NCBI RefSeq assembly: GCF_001956915.1
Contig: NZ_MLJO01000015.1
Location: 1-64,000 of the forward strand
Source of the DNA: Intrasporangium flavum
Lineage (GTDB): Bacteria > Actinomycetota > Actinomycetes > Actinomycetales > Dermatophilaceae
Direction of reading: 5' to 3'
Length of the DNA stretch: 64,000 nucleotides
Of the stretch, positions 10,535-18,916 are shown in pieces. Position 1 is the stretch's first letter, and every line of letters starts with the position of its first letter. The notes under the pieces were generated by a model. The model searched no databases. It was given only the letters and a program-made list of their open reading frames with translations, and was not told where the DNA came from. The translations under genes and the position numbers were made by a program.

Positions 10535-10573
10535 ATTCAAGGCTTGACGCCAAGGCCGCGCACACGCTGTACT
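10511..10573 (+). promoter_or_regulatory. Promoter and tandem-dyad operator of the sugar ABC operon
   Basis: CTTGAATTCAAG (10530-10541) and CTTGACGCCAAG (10543-10554) are adjacent CTTG-N4-CAAG dyads 1 bp apart. The second contains the -35 TTGACG (10544-10549), with TGTACT (10568-10573) as -10 after 18 bp. GTAA-CGA-TTAC (10511-10521) is a further dyad. Binding there would block the -35, as expected for repression by the neighbouring ROK protein. Confidence 0.6.
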
Positions 10574-10627
10574 CCGTACGGCCGCACCACCGAGGTTGCC
10601 GGCGCAAGAACAAGGGAGTTCCACACC

Positions 10628-11716
10628 ATGCGTGCTCGCTCGACCCGTCTGGCCGGCCTCGTCCTCGCCGCCGGCCTCGGCATCACCTCGCTCGCCGCGT
10701 GCGGCGGCAACAGCAACGGCTCGACCTCCGGAAGCAGCGGCGGGGCAGCCGCCGGCGGCAAGAAGATCGCCCTCCTGCTGCCCGAGTCGAAGACCACCCG
10801 CTACGAGACGTTCGACCGCCCGCTCTTCGAGGCCGCCGTCAAGGCCTCGTGCGCGGACTGCCAGGTCATCTACAGCAACGCCGACCAGGACGCCAGCAAG
10901 CAGCAGCAGCAGGCCGAGGCCGCGCTGACGCAGGGCGCCAACGTCCTCGTCCTCGACCCGGTCGACGGCAAGGCCGCCGCGTCGGTCGTCGCCAGCGCCA
11001 AGAGCAGCGGCGTCCCCGTCGTCGCCTACGACCGCTTCATCGACGGCGCCGACTACTACGTGTCCTTCGACAACGAGACCGTCGGCAAGCTGCAGGCCCA
11101 GACCCTCGTCGACCTCGTCAAGAAGAGCGGCAAGACCTCCGGCGACCTCGTCATGATCAACGGCTCGCCGACCGACCCGAACGCCGCCGACTTCAAGAAG
11201 GGCGCGCACAGCGTCATCGACGGCAGCGGCTTCAAGGTCGCCGCCGAGTACGACACCCCGGACTGGAGCCCCGACAAGGCCCAGCAGTGGATGGAGGGCC
11301 AGATCTCCGCGGTCAAGGGCAGCCTCGTCGGCGTCTACGCGGCCAACGACGGCACCGCGGGTGGCGCGATCGCGGCCCTCAAGGGTGGCGGCGTCAACCC
11401 GCTGCCGCCGGTGACCGGCCAGGACTCCGAGCTGGCCGCGATCCAGCGCATCCTCACCGGCGACCAGGCGATGACGATCTACAAGCCGATCAAGCCCGAG
11501 GCCGAGGCTGCCGCCAAGGCCGCCCTCGCCCTCGCCGCCAAGGAGACGCCGGAGAAGTCCGGCGACTTCAAGGGCATCGCGGCCACGATCCTGGACCCGA
11601 TCGCCGTGACGAAGGACAAGATCAAGGACACCGTCGTCAAGGACGGCATCTACAAGACCGCCGACATCTGCTCCGGCAGCGCCGCGTCCGCCTGCGCGGC
11701 CGCCGGCATCAGCTGA
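10628..11716 (+). CDS. xylF: Sugar ABC transporter substrate-binding lipoprotein (XylF-like)
   Basis: A 362-residue periplasmic-binding-fold lipoprotein. The signal peptide has the lipobox LAAC (about residue 20), then a Gly/Ser linker and a Peripla_BP_4 domain. The stretch YDRFIDGADYYVSFDNETVG matches xylose-binding proteins, as do VMINGSPTDPNA and VYAANDGTAGGAIAAL. It should deliver xylose or a related sugar to the XylGH complex. AAGGGAG lies about 9 nt before ATG 10628. It is the first gene of xylFGH, with a 100-nt gap to xylG. The fold is certain; xylose rather than another pentose is inferred from the sequence and the ROK neighbour. Confidence 0.87.
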   Translation: MRARSTRLAGLVLAAGLGITSLAACGGNSNGSTSGSSGGAAAGGKKIALLLPESKTTRYETFDRPLFEAAVKASCADCQVIYSNADQDASKQQQQAEAALTQGANVLVLDPVDGKAAASVVASAKSSGVPVVAYDRFIDGADYYVSFDNETVGKLQAQTLVDLVKKSGKTSGDLVMINGSPTDPNAADFKKGAHSVIDGSGFKVAAEYDTPDWSPDKAQQWMEGQISAVKGSLVGVYAANDGTAGGAIAALKGGGVNPLPPVTGQDSELAAIQRILTGDQAMTIYKPIKPEAEAAAKAALALAAKETPEKSGDFKGIAATILDPIAVTKDKIKDTVVKDGIYKTADICSGSAASACAAAGIS

Positions 11717-11816
11717 CGCACTCCGGGTGCGGGCGGCGCCGACCGGGCCGCCCGCACCCCCGCTCCCCTCCACCGGCACCACCCTCCCGCTCCCTCTCCG
11801 ACCGAAGGACGGCCCC

Positions 11817-12656
11817 ATGACCGGCACGACCGCCACCACCTCGCCGCCACCTGCACCGACGCAGACGGCCGTGCTCTCGCTGCGCGGCATCTCCAAGCGC
11901 TTCGGTGCGGTCCAGGCCCTCTCGAACATCGACTTCGACGTCAACCCGGGCGAGGTCGTCGCGCTCGTCGGCGACAACGGCGCCGGCAAGTCGACGCTCG
12001 TCAAGACGATCGCCGGCGTCTACACGCCTGACGCCGGCACCATGGAGTTCGCCGGATCGCCCGCGACGGTCTCCTCCCCCGCCGAGTCGCAGCGGCTCGG
12101 CATCGCGACGGTCTTCCAGGACCTCGCCCTGTGCGACAACCTCGACGTCGTCGCCAACCTCTTCCTCGGCCGCGAGCTGCGCACCGGCCGGGCCCTCGAC
12201 GAGGTGCGGATGGAGCAGGAGAGCTGGCGGCTGCTGCGCCAGCTCTCGGCCCGCATCCCGTCGGTGCGCATCCCCGTCGCGAGCCTCTCCGGCGGCCAGC
12301 GCCAGACGGTCGCCATTGCACGCTCGCTGCTCGGTGACCCCAAGGTCGTCATGCTCGACGAGCCCACCGCGGCCCTCGGCGTCGCACAGACCGCGGAGGT
12401 GCTCAACCTCGTCGAGCGCCTGCGCGAGAACGGGCTCGGCGTCATCCTCATCAGCCACAACATGAGCGACGTCATGGCCGTCGCCGACCGCGTCACCGTG
12501 CTCCGGCTCGGGCGCAACAACGGAACGTTCGACGTCAGCCGGACCAACGTGCAGGAGATCATCGCCGCGATCACCGGCGCCACGACCAACGCGGTGTCCG
12601 AGCGGGCCTCCCGGCGCGCCCAGGCCGAGCCGACCGAGACGCAGGAGCAGCAGTGA
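11817..12656 (+). CDS. xylG: Sugar ABC transporter ATP-binding protein (XylG-like)
   Basis: A 279-residue single-domain ATPase that powers sugar import. Walker A is GDNGAGKST, the Q-loop follows at TVFQDL, the signature is LSGGQRQ, Walker B is VVMLDEPTAAL and the H-loop is ISHN. Enteric XylG and RbsA carry two ATPase domains in about 500 residues; this actinobacterial form has one. GAAGGA (11803-11808) precedes ATG 11817. The last codons overlap the permease start by 4 nt (GTGA at 12653-12656), so the two are translationally coupled. Confidence 0.9.
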   Translation: MTGTTATTSPPPAPTQTAVLSLRGISKRFGAVQALSNIDFDVNPGEVVALVGDNGAGKSTLVKTIAGVYTPDAGTMEFAGSPATVSSPAESQRLGIATVFQDLALCDNLDVVANLFLGRELRTGRALDEVRMEQESWRLLRQLSARIPSVRIPVASLSGGQRQTVAIARSLLGDPKVVMLDEPTAALGVAQTAEVLNLVERLRENGLGVILISHNMSDVMAVADRVTVLRLGRNNGTFDVSRTNVQEIIAAITGATTNAVSERASRRAQAEPTETQEQQ

Positions 12657-13942
12657 GCACCACGACGCCCGACCCGACGCGCGACGCGACCACCGCCGAG
12701 CCCGCCCCGGCCCCGGCGCTGCCGGCCGACCTGCAGGACGAGCGCCTCATCGCCGAGGCCGGCGTCGCCGGCGCGGCCCGCGCCTTCCTCGCCCGGCTGC
12801 GCAGCGGCGACCTCGGCGCGCTGCCGGTCGTCGTCGGCCTCGTCATCATCTGGGTCGTCTTCCAGAGCCTCAACGACGCGTTCCTGTCGCCCCGCAACCT
12901 CGTCAACCTGACGCTGCAGAGCGCGGCCATCGGCACCATCTCGATCGGCATCGTGCTCGTGCTGCTGCTCGGCGAGATCGACCTGTCCGTCGGCTCGATC
13001 AGCGGCCTCGCGGCGGCGATCGTCGCGGTCGGCACCGTCGAGCGCGGCTGGCCGGCGGTCGTCGCCATCGTCGCGGCGATCCTGGCCGGCACGGTCATCG
13101 GCATCGCCTACGGCGCGATCTACACCCGGTTCGGCGTGCCGAGCTTCGTCATCACGCTCGCGGGCCTGCTCGGCTTCCTCGGCCTGCAGCTCAAGGTCCT
13201 CGGCGAGACCGGCTCGATCAACCTGCCGTTCGACTCGGGCCTGGTGAAGTTCGCCCAGCAGACGTTCCTGCCGCCCGTCGTGGCCTACGTCCTCGCACTG
13301 CTCGTCGTCGCGGCCTACGCGGCGACCCGCCTGCGGGCCAACGCCCGCCGTGACGCCGCCGGCCTGTCGACGACGCCGGTCGGCTTCGTCGCCGCGCGCA
13401 CCGCCGGCCTCGCGCTCGTCCTCATCGCGCCCATCGCGGTGCTCAACCAGGACCGTGGCGTGTCGGTGATGTTCCTCGTGTTCCTCGCGCTCGTCGTCGT
13501 CATGGACTTCGTGATCCGCCGTACCGGCTGGGGCCGCTCGGTCATGGCGGTCGGTGGCAACGTCGAGGCCGCCCGTCGGGCCGGCATCAACGTGCGACGC
13601 ATCTACCTCACGGTCTTCGCGCTGTGCTCGACGTTCGCGGCGGTCGGCGGCATCTTCGCCGCGGCTCGCCTCGCGGCCGCCAACCAGAGCAGCGGCGGCG
13701 CCGACACCAACCTCAACGCCATCGCCGCGGCCGTCATCGGCGGCACGAGCCTCTTCGGCGGACGGGGCTCGGCCTACGCGGCGCTGCTCGGCATCCTCGT
13801 GATCCAGTCGATCAGCAACGGCCTGGCCCTCATCAACCTCGGCTCCCCGGAGCGGTACATGATCACCGGCGCGGTGCTGCTCCTCGCCGTGACGGTGGAC
13901 GCGCTGAGCCGGCGCAGCCGGGCGGCCCACGGGCGGGCCTGA
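12653..13942 (+). CDS. xylH: Sugar ABC transporter permease (XylH-like)
   Basis: A 429-residue inner-membrane permease of the BPD_transp_2 family with about ten membrane segments after a 60-residue Ala/Pro-rich cytoplasmic N-terminus. The hallmark motif GEIDLSVGSISG and the conserved AAVIGGTSLFGGRG are both present. Starts at GTG 12653 inside the end of xylG. It forms the channel for the sugar delivered by XylF. A strong terminator follows, so the operon ends here. Confidence 0.9.
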   Translation: MSTTTPDPTRDATTAEPAPAPALPADLQDERLIAEAGVAGAARAFLARLRSGDLGALPVVVGLVIIWVVFQSLNDAFLSPRNLVNLTLQSAAIGTISIGIVLVLLLGEIDLSVGSISGLAAAIVAVGTVERGWPAVVAIVAAILAGTVIGIAYGAIYTRFGVPSFVITLAGLLGFLGLQLKVLGETGSINLPFDSGLVKFAQQTFLPPVVAYVLALLVVAAYAATRLRANARRDAAGLSTTPVGFVAARTAGLALVLIAPIAVLNQDRGVSVMFLVFLALVVVMDFVIRRTGWGRSVMAVGGNVEAARRAGINVRRIYLTVFALCSTFAAVGGIFAAARLAAANQSSGGADTNLNAIAAAVIGGTSLFGGRGSAYAALLGILVIQSISNGLALINLGSPERYMITGAVLLLAVTVDALSRRSRAAHGRA

Positions 13943-14014
13943 CGCGCCAGTCGCGTCGGGCGTGCCGGGGTCGGCACGAGACCTTCGCCGACGGTCGGTC
14001 GGCGGGGGCGGGAG

Positions 14015-14050
14015 GAGGGCCCGGCGGTGGGAGACCACCGCCGGGCCCTC
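14015..14050. terminator. Bidirectional terminator between xylH and the GNAT gene
   Basis: Perfect 16-bp arms (GAGGGCCCGGCGGTGG and its complement) with a GAGA tetraloop, between two convergent genes. Confidence 0.85.
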
Positions 14051-14064
14051 TGGCGTCCGCGAAC

Positions 14065-14631
14065 TCAGCGCGGCGACGGCTGCCACTCGCGCCGCAGCAG
14101 TCCGTGGACCCACGAGTCGGAGACGACGCCGCCGACGACGCAGTCCTCGCGCAGCGTCCCCTCGAGGACGAACCCGAGCTTCTCGAGCACCCGGGCCGAG
14201 GCCGGGTTGCGGGTGTCGACCTCGGCCTGGACGCGGTTGAGGTCGAGGGCACCGAAGGCCCACTCGAGCAGGGCCCGGGCGGCCTCGGTGGCGTAGCCGT
14301 GCCCCCACGCGGCCTCGCCGAGGCAGTAGCCGAGCGACGCGCTGCGGAAGTCGGGGTTCCACCGGTTGAGGGTGATCCACCCGAGGAAGACGCCGTCGTC
14401 GGCACGCTCGAGGACGAGCCGCACGCCGGTCCCCTCCTCCTCCATCCGGCGGCTCACGTCGAGGAACTTCTGCGCCCGGGCCGGGTCGGTCCACGGCGGC
14501 GAGTCCCAGTAGCGGAGCACCGTCGCGTTGCTCTGCAGGGCGTAGAGGTCGCCGGCGTCGGTGTCGGCGAACGGGCGGAGCCGGAGGCGGGCGGTGGCCA
14601 GCGTGGGAGCAGGCAGCGTCATGCGCGTCAT
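14065..14631 (-). CDS. GNAT-family N-acetyltransferase (RimJ/RimL-like)
   Basis: A 188-residue Acetyltransf_3 protein: TARLRLRPF at the N-terminus, the acetyl-CoA-binding segment GYCLGEAAWGHGYATEAA in the middle, and NPASARVLEKLGFVLEGTL at the end. It transfers acetyl from acetyl-CoA to an unknown amine, perhaps a protein N-terminus. The start is ATG 14631, chosen because GGGGAG precedes it closely; ATG 14622 is possible. It stands alone between xylH (convergent) and the MFS gene. A second GNAT of the same class is at 36781-37314. Confidence 0.83.
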   Translation of the reverse strand: MTRMTLPAPTLATARLRLRPFADTDAGDLYALQSNATVLRYWDSPPWTDPARAQKFLDVSRRMEEEGTGVRLVLERADDGVFLGWITLNRWNPDFRSASLGYCLGEAAWGHGYATEAARALLEWAFGALDLNRVQAEVDTRNPASARVLEKLGFVLEGTLREDCVVGGVVSDSWVHGLLRREWQPSPR

Positions 14632-14685
14632 GCTCTCCCCGCGACCACCGCCCGGGCAACCGAGTTCCCTGCGGCGCAACGCCCC

Positions 14686-15912
14686 TCAGCCGACCGGCAC
14701 CTCCGGCCGCACGGGGGACACGGCCTCGGCGAGCGGAGCGGAGGCCCCTCGTCGTCCGGCGGCCGTCGCGGAGAGGAGCACCACGAGGCCGAGGCCACTC
14801 AGGGCCGCGCCGACCCACAGCGGCGAGGTCCAGCCGAGGCCCGCGGCGATGGCGAGGCCCGAGAGCCAGACGCCGAGGAAGTTGCCGACGTTGAAGGCGG
14901 CGATGTTGGTCGAGGAGGCCATCGTCGGGGCGGCCGACGCGTGCTCGAGCACCCGCATCTGCAGGCCGGGCACCGTGGCGAACCCGAAGAAACCCATGGC
15001 GAGGAGCATCGCGGCGGCGCCCCAACGGCTGCCGGCGAGCAGGCCGAAGGCGACGAGGGAGGCGCCGAGGGCGATCGTCAGGGTCACGAGCGTGCGGGTC
15101 AGGGCGCGGTCGGCCCAGCGGCCACCGAGGAGGTTGCCGGCGAACAGCCCCGCCCCGAAGAGCACGAGCAGCCACGGCACGGCCGACTCGCCGAAGCCGG
15201 ACACGCGGGTCAGCAGCGGCTCGACGTACATGAACGCCCCGAACATCCCGCCGAAGACGAGCACCGTCATGGCGAGGGAGTACCAGACCTGCGCCGAGCG
15301 GAACGCCGCGAGCTCGGTGCGCAGCGACGCCGCTCGCCCCGTGCCGCCCGGGGCGTGACCCGCCACCGGCGCGTCGGGGACGAGGAGTGCGATCCCGGCG
15401 AGGGCCACGACGCCGACGACGGCGATGACCGCGAAGGTGGCCCGCCAGCCCCACTGCTGCCCGACGAAGGTGCCGAGCGGGACGCCGAGGACGTTGGCGA
15501 GCGTCAGCCCGCCGAACATGATCGAGATGGCGCCGGCCTTGCGGTCGGCCGGCACGAGCGAGGCGGCGAGCACCGAGCCGATGCCGAAGAAGGCACCGTG
15601 GGCGAGGGCCGCGACGACGCGTCCGGCGAGCAGGGCGGCGTAGCCACCCGCGAGGGCGGAGGCCGCGTTGCCGACGACGAAGAGCACCATGAGGGCGAGG
15701 AGGGCGCGCTTGGGGCGCCAGGCGCCGATGAGCGGCGTCAGACCGAGGGCGCCGACGACGACCGCCAGCGCGTAGCCGCTGACGAGGTAGCCGGCCGTCG
15801 GGATCGTGACCGCCATGTCGGTGGCGACGGCCGAGAGCAGGCCGGCGATGACGAACTCGGTGAGGCCGATGCCGAAGCCACCGAGGGCGAGGGCGATGAG
15901 GCCGAGGGGCAT
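14686..15912 (-). CDS. MFS drug-efflux-type transporter (DHA1/AraJ-like)
   Basis: A 408-residue membrane protein with 12 predicted segments. The N-terminal GFGIGLTEFVIAGLL and the motif-C-like VLGVPLGTFVGQQWGWRATF are typical of 12-TM DHA1 exporters related to AraJ and chloramphenicol-resistance pumps. It is divergent from a marR gene and the two share one long inverted repeat, the classical arrangement of a MarR-controlled efflux pump. The exported compound cannot be read from the sequence. Confidence 0.85.
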   Translation of the reverse strand: MPLGLIALALGGFGIGLTEFVIAGLLSAVATDMAVTIPTAGYLVSGYALAVVVGALGLTPLIGAWRPKRALLALMVLFVVGNAASALAGGYAALLAGRVVAALAHGAFFGIGSVLAASLVPADRKAGAISIMFGGLTLANVLGVPLGTFVGQQWGWRATFAVIAVVGVVALAGIALLVPDAPVAGHAPGGTGRAASLRTELAAFRSAQVWYSLAMTVLVFGGMFGAFMYVEPLLTRVSGFGESAVPWLLVLFGAGLFAGNLLGGRWADRALTRTLVTLTIALGASLVAFGLLAGSRWGAAAMLLAMGFFGFATVPGLQMRVLEHASAAPTMASSTNIAAFNVGNFLGVWLSGLAIAAGLGWTSPLWVGAALSGLGLVVLLSATAAGRRGASAPLAEAVSPVRPEVPVG

Positions 15913-15974
15913 GCGAGGAGTCCTTCCGGGAGGACGCGGGAGCGTCGGGGCGCGTCGTTGTCGTCGCCGATAGG

Positions 15975-16045
15975 CCGCGTGTGCAACTAACTGACCGGAT
16001 CGAAGTTAGTTGCACACGCGGGATATTGCAAGCGCGGGTTAGAAT
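15975..16045. promoter_or_regulatory. Long inverted-repeat operator and leaderless marR promoter
   Basis: CCGCGTGTGCAACTAACT (15975-15992) and its exact complement (16004-16021) form 18-bp arms around 11 bp, between the MFS and marR genes. TAGAAT (16040-16045) is a -10 placed 6 nt before the marR ATG. A partial third copy (TTGCAAGCGCGGGTTAG) runs into this -10. The layout predicts MarR autorepression and control of the pump. Confidence 0.75.
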
Positions 16046-16051
16046 GGACGC

Positions 16052-16519
16052 ATGGGTATCGCCGACTCCGCCGTGGAGGTGCGCGCCAACGGGTGGCGCA
16101 CGCTCGCGGCGCTCCACGGGCACATCGAGGCCGCGCTCGAGCGCGAGCTGAGCCGCGAGCACGGCGTCTCCGCCGTCGAGTTCACCGTCCTCGACGCCCT
16201 CTCCCGCCAGGACGGCTGGCACATGCGGATGTCGCAGCTGGCCCGCGCCGCCGCCCTCTCCTCCTCGGCCACGACCCGCCTCGTCAACCGGCTCGAGGAG
16301 CGCGGCCTGCTGACCCGCGTCCTCTGCGCCGACGACCGCCGCGGCATCTACACCGAGCTGACGGCGAGCGGCCGGAGCCTGCACCGGGCCGCGTCACCGA
16401 CCCACGACCGCGTGCTCGAGGCCTCGCTCGAGCAGGCCCGCGAGGTGCCCGAGCTCGCGCCCCTCGTCGACTTCCTCCACGCGCCGGCGTCAGCGTCAGC
16501 GGCTGCGACGCGTCGCTGA
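16052..16519 (+). CDS. MarR-family transcriptional repressor
   Basis: A 155-residue winged-HTH regulator: VEFTVLDALSRQDGWHMRMSQLA, then the recognition helix SSSATTRLVNRLEERGLLTR and the wing ADDRRGIYTELT. It most likely binds the 18-bp-arm dyad beside its own start and represses itself and the divergent MFS exporter, releasing when an effector binds. The mRNA appears leaderless (TAGAAT ends 6 nt before ATG, with no Shine-Dalgarno). It ends 3 nt from the convergent PAP2 gene. Confidence 0.9.
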   Translation: MGIADSAVEVRANGWRTLAALHGHIEAALERELSREHGVSAVEFTVLDALSRQDGWHMRMSQLARAAALSSSATTRLVNRLEERGLLTRVLCADDRRGIYTELTASGRSLHRAASPTHDRVLEASLEQAREVPELAPLVDFLHAPASASAAATRR

Positions 16520-16522
16520 GGC

Positions 16523-17242
16523 TCAGGCCTCGGGACGCTCCCGCACCGGCTCGCCGACCACGCGGCGCACGAGGTCGGGGGCCGAGCCGTCGACCCACGC
16601 CTCGAGCCGGGCGTGCAGCCACGGCACGAGGGCCCACGTCGCGAACCACACGACGAGCACGCCCACGGCCACCCCGGTGACGACGTCGTGCCAGTAGTGC
16701 GCGCCCGTGACGACGCGCGAGACGCCGACCGCGATCGCGACCGGGACGGCGAAGCGCCACCACGTCGGGGCGAGCACGACGACGGCCGTCGCGAGCGACG
16801 CGGCGATGACGGCGTGGTTGCTCGGCCACGAGTAGTCGCCCGGCGGCGGGCAGGCCGCGAGCGGGTGCACGGCGAGGGTGCGGCACGGCCGCTCCTCCCC
16901 CACGAGCGACTTGACGACCTCGCTCAGCACGTACGCACCGACCGTCGTGACCGCGGCAGCGACCGCGACCGCGACGTGGTCGAGGCCACGCGACCGGGCC
17001 CGCCACGCGAGGAAGGCGGCCGCGCCGAGCAGCACGATGATGCCGAGCTCGCCGACGACCTCGAAGAGCGCACCGAGCGGTCCGGGCAGGGCCGTACCGA
17101 ACGCCGCGGTCGCCCGGTACAGGGGCTCGCGCGCCACGGTGAGCAGCAGGACGAGGACGAGGCACCCGCCCACGGCGGGCAGCACCCCGGAGCCGCCGAT
17201 GCGGCGGCGGACGTCGGCGGTGCTGCTCGGGCGAAGAGACAT
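16523..17242 (-). CDS. PAP2-family membrane phosphatase
   Basis: A 239-residue protein with about six membrane segments and the three PAP2 motifs in order: KSLVGEERPC, PSNHA (in place of PSGH) and SRVVTGAHYWHDV. It removes phosphate from a lipid phosphate or pyrophosphate (phosphatidate, undecaprenyl or other prenyl diphosphate) at the outer face of the membrane. The start is taken at ATG 17242 (MSLRPSS); an ATG 78 nt further upstream is in frame but poorly supported. It lies between marR (convergent) and dinB2, with no clear operon partner. Confidence 0.87.
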   Translation of the reverse strand: MSLRPSSTADVRRRIGGSGVLPAVGGCLVLVLLLTVAREPLYRATAAFGTALPGPLGALFEVVGELGIIVLLGAAAFLAWRARSRGLDHVAVAVAAAVTTVGAYVLSEVVKSLVGEERPCRTLAVHPLAACPPPGDYSWPSNHAVIAASLATAVVVLAPTWWRFAVPVAIAVGVSRVVTGAHYWHDVVTGVAVGVLVVWFATWALVPWLHARLEAWVDGSAPDLVRRVVGEPVRERPEA

Positions 17243-17323
17243 GGGCACGACCGTAGGCCACCAACCTGACAGCCGCCTGCCACCCCCCGTACAGGCGGCG
17301 TCCACCTCGGTCGAGACCACGCC

Positions 17324-18415
17324 CTAGAGGCGGCCGCGGATCGGGGTGCGCTCGACCGGGTCGCCCTCCTCGGGCATCACCATCTCGGCGCGGACGCCGA
17401 GCAGGCGCACCTCACGGTCGGGGTCGAGGCGCCCGGCCAGCTCGACGGCGGCCGCGACGACCGCGTCGAGCTCGGTGGTGGGCGCCGGCAGCTTGCGCGC
17501 CTTGGTCTGGGTGAAGAACGGGGCGTACCGCACCTTGAGGGTGACCCGGAAGACCGGGCGCCCCTCCTTGACGGTGTCCTCGAAGACCTGGGCGGCGAGC
17601 ACCCGCACCGCCTCCTGCACCTGCGCCGGCGTCGTGAGGTTCTCCTGGTACGTGGTCTCGCGGCTGTGGCCGCGCGCCACCCACGGCGAGTCGTCGACGA
17701 CGGCCGAGCCGAGCCCGCGACCGAGCTGGTGGTACCAGACGCCCATCCGCGGGCCGAGCTCGCCGACGAGGACGGACTCGTCGGCATCGGCCAGCTGGCG
17801 CACCGTGTGGATGCCGTGGGCCGCGAGCCGCTTGGACACCTTGGACCCGACGCCCCAGAGGTCGACGGTCGGCCGCTCGCCCATGACCTCGAACCAGTTG
17901 TCGCGGGTGAGCCGGAAGACGCCGCGGGGCTTGCCGAACCCGGTGGCGATCTTGGCGCGCACCTTGTTGTCGCCGATGCCGACCGAGCAGTGCAGGTCGG
18001 TGGCCTCGAGCACGGCCTGCCGGACGCGGGCGGCGAAGGCCTCCGGGTCGTCGGTGTCGACGCCGAGGAACGCCTCGTCCCAGCCGAGCACCTCGACGAC
18101 GACGCCGAGCGAGCGCAGCGTCTCCATGACCCGGCCCGACGCCTCGGTGTACGCCTCGGCGTCGACGGGAAGGATGACGGCGTCCGGCACCTTGCGCGCC
18201 GCCAGCCGCAGCGGCATCCCCGACCCGACGCCGTACTGCCGCGCCTCGTAGCTGGCCGTCGAGACGACGGCTCGCTCGGTGGGGTCGCCGCGACCGCCGA
18301 CGATGACTGGCCGGCCGGCGAGCTCGGGGTGGCGCAGCACCTCGACGGCGGCGATGAACTGGTCGAGGTCGACGTGGAGCACCCAGCTCGTGGCGGGGGC
18401 GGCGCCGTCGGTCAT
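17324..18415 (-). CDS. dinB2: Y-family DNA polymerase IV, DinB2 type
   Basis: A 363-residue translesion polymerase. The order is WVLHVDLDQFIAAVE (metal ligand Asp16, steric-gate position Ile21), SYEARQYGVGSGM, GWDEAFLGVD (catalytic acids), then GIGDNKVRAKIATGFGKP (thumb side) and the little-finger region. It lacks the usual C-terminal beta-clamp extension. The sequence follows mycobacterial DinB2 closely (LHVDLDQF, WGWDEA), a polymerase whose aromatic steric gate is replaced by Leu and which accepts ribonucleotides; here the residue is Ile. No LexA-type box is visible before the gene. Start ATG 18415. Confidence 0.88.
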   Translation of the reverse strand: MTDGAAPATSWVLHVDLDQFIAAVEVLRHPELAGRPVIVGGRGDPTERAVVSTASYEARQYGVGSGMPLRLAARKVPDAVILPVDAEAYTEASGRVMETLRSLGVVVEVLGWDEAFLGVDTDDPEAFAARVRQAVLEATDLHCSVGIGDNKVRAKIATGFGKPRGVFRLTRDNWFEVMGERPTVDLWGVGSKVSKRLAAHGIHTVRQLADADESVLVGELGPRMGVWYHQLGRGLGSAVVDDSPWVARGHSRETTYQENLTTPAQVQEAVRVLAAQVFEDTVKEGRPVFRVTLKVRYAPFFTQTKARKLPAPTTELDAVVAAAVELAGRLDPDREVRLLGVRAEMVMPEEGDPVERTPIRGRL

Positions 18416-18453
18416 GTCGCCATTGTGCCCACGGCCACCGACGACCCGACGGC

Positions 18454-18849
18454 TCAGGACCCGCCGATGCGCTTGCCGCGCTTGAAGGTGTAGGTCTCGT
18501 GCGTCTCGACGTCCGCCCGCTCGGGCACCCCGGCGGCCGGGTCGGGGTCGACCCGGGAGGGGTCGAGGACCGGGCCGACCGACGCGTCGCCGCCCGGGGC
18601 GTCGGGCTCGTCCCAGTCCTCGACGGCGGCGGGTGCCGCTGCGTCCTGGGCCTCGGCCGCGACGACGACCCCGTGGTAGAGCATGAGCGCGGCGAGCGCC
18701 GTGACGAGCCACGCCGACACCTCGAGCCCGAGGCTCGTGTGGGCACCGCCGAGGTCGGAACGCAGGACGTGGAGGACGGCCGCGACCCCGCCCACGAGGG
18801 CGGCGCCGACGAGCCACAGGGCAGCCGAGCGCCGCGTCGTTGTGCTCAC
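18454..18849 (-). CDS. Small membrane protein of unknown function
   Basis: A 131-residue protein with two predicted membrane helices (about 8-28 and 42-65, ending LMLYHGVVVAAEA) and an acidic, Pro-rich cytoplasmic tail that ends in TYTFKRGKRIGGS. The start is GTG 18849 (first residues STTTRRSAALWLVG); the frame stays open further upstream but as low-complexity Arg-rich sequence, which is not coding. It is 38 nt upstream of dinB2 in the same direction, so it may share a transcript. Not recognised; no function proposed. Confidence 0.65.
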   Translation of the reverse strand: MSTTTRRSAALWLVGAALVGGVAAVLHVLRSDLGGAHTSLGLEVSAWLVTALAALMLYHGVVVAAEAQDAAAPAAVEDWDEPDAPGGDASVGPVLDPSRVDPDPAAGVPERADVETHETYTFKRGKRIGGS

Positions 18850-18916
18850 GGGGTCACTCTCGCACAGCACCGCCCGTGCGGGACGTGGGTCCGGCGCGAC
18901 GTGCCGGGCTGCCGGC

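Noticed and set aside
12653..13942. Ribose (rbsC) rather than xylose permease
   Set aside because: The permease alone does not distinguish sugars, but the binding protein (YDRFIDGADYYVSFDN) and ROK neighbour fit the xyl type.
12020..16384. Open frame of 1454 codons on the minus strand
   Set aside because: It lies opposite xylGH, the GNAT and MFS genes in another frame; composition is Arg/Gly/Asp-rich without domains. In DNA of this GC content long stop-free antisense frames are expected.
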